42,054 nt of DNA, taken from an uncultured Collinsella sp. Lineage in GTDB: Bacteria; Actinomycetota; Coriobacteriia; Coriobacteriales; Coriobacteriaceae. Shown in pieces: positions 40,205 to 42,054 of this stretch. The position numbers were made by a program, and so were the translations under genes. The stretch lies in NCBI GenBank assembly GCA_900541025.1, contig UQIL01000022.1, forward strand, positions 1-42,054. The letters are read 5' to 3'. Positions within the stretch are counted from its first letter, which is position 1, and the number at the start of each line of letters is the position of its first letter. The notes under the pieces were generated by a model that worked only from the letters and a program-made list of their open reading frames with translations, was not told the origin of the DNA and ran no database searches.

Positions 40205-40507
40205 CTATTTCCAAGGGTGCGACGTCAGGTGCCATCCACCGCAGTATTCGCATTTGTAGCAGGCCAAACCGCGCCGCCCGCGGTTTTCGCAGTCGGCCAT
40301 AACGGCCTCGGCCTCGGCGCGCGTGTCGTAACGGTTTTTGCGCTCGCACGACTTGTAGCGCCAGGCCTCATCGCGCTCGGCGTCCAGGGCGTCGCGGCGC
40401 TCGTCCTCGCGTGCAAACAGGTCGCTCATATCGCCGCCGGTGGCAGTGCTCAAAAACTCGCTTTTTGCTTTTGACCAGGCGGCTCGCTTTTTGCTCCCCA
40501 TCTGCAT
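40205..40507 (-). CDS. Small zinc-ribbon-like protein (CYKCEYCGGWHLTS)
   Basis: 100 residues from ATG 40507, with GGAGAGGGG upstream. The N-terminal half is charged and probably helical (SKAKSEFL, LFAREDERRDALDAERDEAW). The C-terminal half has CERKNRYDTRAEAEAVM and ends CYKCEYCGGWHLTSHPWK. C..C...WHLTS ends are common in short actinobacterial and phage proteins of unknown role that probably bind zinc. It stands alone between rsmJ and a GNAT gene, with opposite orientation to both. Confidence 0.75.
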   Translation of the reverse strand: MQMGSKKRAAWSKAKSEFLSTATGGDMSDLFAREDERRDALDAERDEAWRYKSCERKNRYDTRAEAEAVMADCENRGRRGLACYKCEYCGGWHLTSHPWK

Positions 40508-40578
40508 CGCGCCCCTCTCCAAACGTTGGTATCATTGCTCAATCAAAGTGATACCAATAAACGTGAGGTCGCCGCGTG

Positions 40579-41067
40579 ATGATCAGAAAAACCCTCGATA
40601 CCGACATTCCCGCTGTCATGGCTATCTATGACGCGGCCCGCGCCTTTATGCGCGCGCATGGCAACGCCACACAGTGGCCCGAGGGCACGCCTTCTGCCGA
40701 GCAACTGGCTGCCGATATCGCCGCCGGTGGCAGCTATGTGTGCGAAGTCGATGGCCGCGTGGTGGCGACGTTTGCCTTTTTGCCGGGCCCGGACGAGTGC
40801 TATGACGTAATTGAGGATGGTCAATGGCGCGGCGACACTCCGTACGCCGTGCTGCACCGTGTGGCGTCCGATGGCACCGTGCACGGTATCGCGGCTGCGA
40901 TGTTTGCCTTTGCCAAGGAGCGTGCCGATCACCTGCGCATCGACACGCATCAGGACAACCTGCCCATGCAGGGCGCGAGTATTAAGGCGGGGTTCGAGCG
41001 TGCCGGCGTCGTGTATGTGTCGGACGGCACGCCGCGTGTTGCGTTCGACTGGCTGCGTGAGGCGTAA
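40579..41067 (+). CDS. GNAT-family N-acetyltransferase
   Basis: 162 residues from ATG 40579; the GTG at 40576 is an alternative with better spacing to GAGG. The fold pattern is N-terminal IRKTLDTDIPAVMAIYDAAR, VDGRVVATFAFL (the central strands), and the acetyl-CoA loop region VASDGTVHGIAAAMFAFAKE (a variant with no clear Q/RxxGxG/A), then LRIDTHQDNLPMQGASIKAGFERAG, typical of GNAT C-terminal strands. The acceptor substrate is unknown. A small-molecule or peptide amine is the usual range for the family. Confidence 0.85.
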   Translation: MIRKTLDTDIPAVMAIYDAARAFMRAHGNATQWPEGTPSAEQLAADIAAGGSYVCEVDGRVVATFAFLPGPDECYDVIEDGQWRGDTPYAVLHRVASDGTVHGIAAAMFAFAKERADHLRIDTHQDNLPMQGASIKAGFERAGVVYVSDGTPRVAFDWLREA

Positions 41068-41095
41068 GAGTAGGGGCACGTGTCAACAATTCGCA

Positions 41096-41133
41096 CGAAC
41101 GAAAATGGCCCTGGGCGGGGTCATTTTCGTTCG
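41096..41133 (+). terminator. Stem-loop after the GNAT gene
   Basis: CGAACGAAAATG (41096-41107) pairs perfectly with CATTTTCGTTCG (41122-41133) around a G/C-rich loop. There is no long T-run. The remaining bases up to 41321 hold only short GC palindromes and a possible TATCAT -10 box near 41256. Confidence 0.6.
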
Positions 41134-41321
41134 CTGTGCTGTTTTGAAAGCCGGCTTTCGCAAGGCGCGAACCTACGAAAATCGCCGCGCGGCAACGCGG
41201 GGCGATGAGCTCGGTCGGGGGATAGGGCCCGCTTCGCCCGCCGGCCCGTAAATTGTATCATCCAGTGTGGAACGAGGGTGCCCGTTGCCGCGTGCGATGG
41301 GCTTGCAATAAGAGGAGAGCC

Positions 41322-42054
41322 ATGTCGAAGCAAGCGGTCGTTGGAATCTTGGCGCATGTCGATGCCGGCAAGACCACGCTGGCCGAGGCCATGCTGTTTA
41401 ACGCGGGCCGCATTCGCAAGCGCGGCCGCGTTGACGATGGCGACTCGCATCTGGATACGAACGAGATGGAGCGTGAGCGCGGTATCACGATCTTCTCGTC
41501 GCAGGCTGTGCTCGACCATGGTGACACCCACGTTATGCTCGTGGACGCTCCCGGCCATGTCGATTTTTCTGCCGAGGCGGAGCGCACGCTGCGTGCCCTG
41601 GACTACGCGATTCTGGTGGTAGGCGCCAACGATGGCGTACAGGGGCACACCGAAACCCTGTGGCGCCTGCTTGCGCGCTATGACATCCCGACGTTCATCT
41701 TCATCAACAAGATCGATTTGGAGAATCCCGGCCGCGATGTTTTGCTGGCACAGCTCGGGCAGCGTCTTTCCGAGGGCTGCCTGGATGCCAACGAACTGCT
41801 GGCGGGCGGCACCGTTCAGGAGGATGCTGCTGCGTTAGACGAGGCGGCGCTCGAGGAGTTTCTTGAGGCGGGTGAGCTTTCCTCCGCGACGCTGTCGCGC
41901 ATGGTTGCTGAGCGCAAGCTCTTTCCCTGCTTTGCCGGCTCGGCGCTCAAGGACCAAGGTGTGGACGAGCTGTTGGATGGTATATGCGCGCTGATGCGCG
42001 AACAGGCGTGGCTCCCGGAGTTTGCCGCGCGCGTCTATCGTGTCAGCCGCGGGG
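41322..42054 (+). CDS. Tet/EF-G-type translation-factor GTPase, truncated by the window end
   Basis: Open from ATG 41322 (GAGGAGAG upstream) to the last base: 244 codons and one base. The GTPase domain has AHVDAGKTTLAEAML (G1), an effector region with GDSHLDTNEMERERGITIFSSQ, DAPGHVDF (G3) and NKID (G4). It matches the TetM/TetO-like or EF-G-like translational GTPase superfamily. The G2 block with ERERGITI is shared by both groups. Ribosomal protection proteins and the related chromosomal factors are about 640-900 residues, so most of the gene lies outside. Tetracycline resistance should not be assumed: many gut Actinobacteria carry chromosomal homologues of unknown role. Confidence 0.88.
   Translation, partial: MSKQAVVGILAHVDAGKTTLAEAMLFNAGRIRKRGRVDDGDSHLDTNEMERERGITIFSSQAVLDHGDTHVMLVDAPGHVDFSAEAERTLRALDYAILVVGANDGVQGHTETLWRLLARYDIPTFIFINKIDLENPGRDVLLAQLGQRLSEGCLDANELLAGGTVQEDAAALDEAALEEFLEAGELSSATLSRMVAERKLFPCFAGSALKDQGVDELLDGICALMREQAWLPEFAARVYRVSRG

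Overview
The window reads as a piece of chromosome from a high-GC, host-associated Coriobacteriia bacterium, most likely Collinsella or a close relative. This is inferred from codon use, gene content, Shine-Dalgarno sites of the AAAGGAG type, many GTG/TTG starts and a recurrent (T/G)ACAAT -10 box. It has not been confirmed by a database search. Most genes are core or metabolic and intact. No tRNA, rRNA, CRISPR array or complete insertion sequence was seen.

Layout. 1-1770 is a mosaic of gene fragments: a MutL piece joined in frame to the end of a membrane protein, a small membrane protein, a PspC-like remnant, the front of an unknown gene, and a decayed arginase piece. The first join may be an assembly chimera at a contig end. 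1771-3581 is a two-component system on the minus strand. It diverges from 3672-5714, a three-gene redox cluster: a 48-residue CXXC membrane peptide, a NapH-like polyferredoxin membrane protein and a TlpA-type thioredoxin lipoprotein. This could be a transmembrane electron-delivery system. 5941-9189 is a large MacB-type ABC exporter. 10459-17003 is a cation locus: a 27-residue hydrophobic peptide, a short MgtA-like P-type ATPase, a receiver-less winged-helix regulator, a structured leader, MgtA and a 51-residue membrane protein.

17383-25154 carries housekeeping and regulatory genes: a tRNA-dihydrouridine synthase, a glutaredoxin-like protein, an XRE-zinc-ribbon-TipAS regulator, TrmO, a MalY/PatB lyase, a NimA-like flavoprotein and a BvgS-type hybrid kinase. 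25378-27785 holds a K+ channel, a LOG-family hydrolase and a CLC chloride transporter. 27870-29850 is a GntR/YtrA-regulated ABC operon. 30066-33248 has prfC, then a queuosine-precursor transporter with a possible preQ1 riboswitch and an SDR enzyme. 33299-37449 has ung, a DMT exporter divergent from a LysR regulator, and a MATE exporter. 37666-41067 has the rRNA methyltransferases RlmA-like and RsmJ, small membrane proteins, a CxxC...WHLTS protein and a GNAT enzyme. A Tet/EF-G-type GTPase runs off the right edge.

Three families of short interspersed palindromes lie between genes: four copies of a TGTGACAAAGGGAC palindrome, three loci with GGGGACGTTCTT/CTAGTCA, and one AACCTGCCAAAA element. With a 184-base inverted-repeat element at 17061-17244, these are the most conspicuous structure that genes do not explain.
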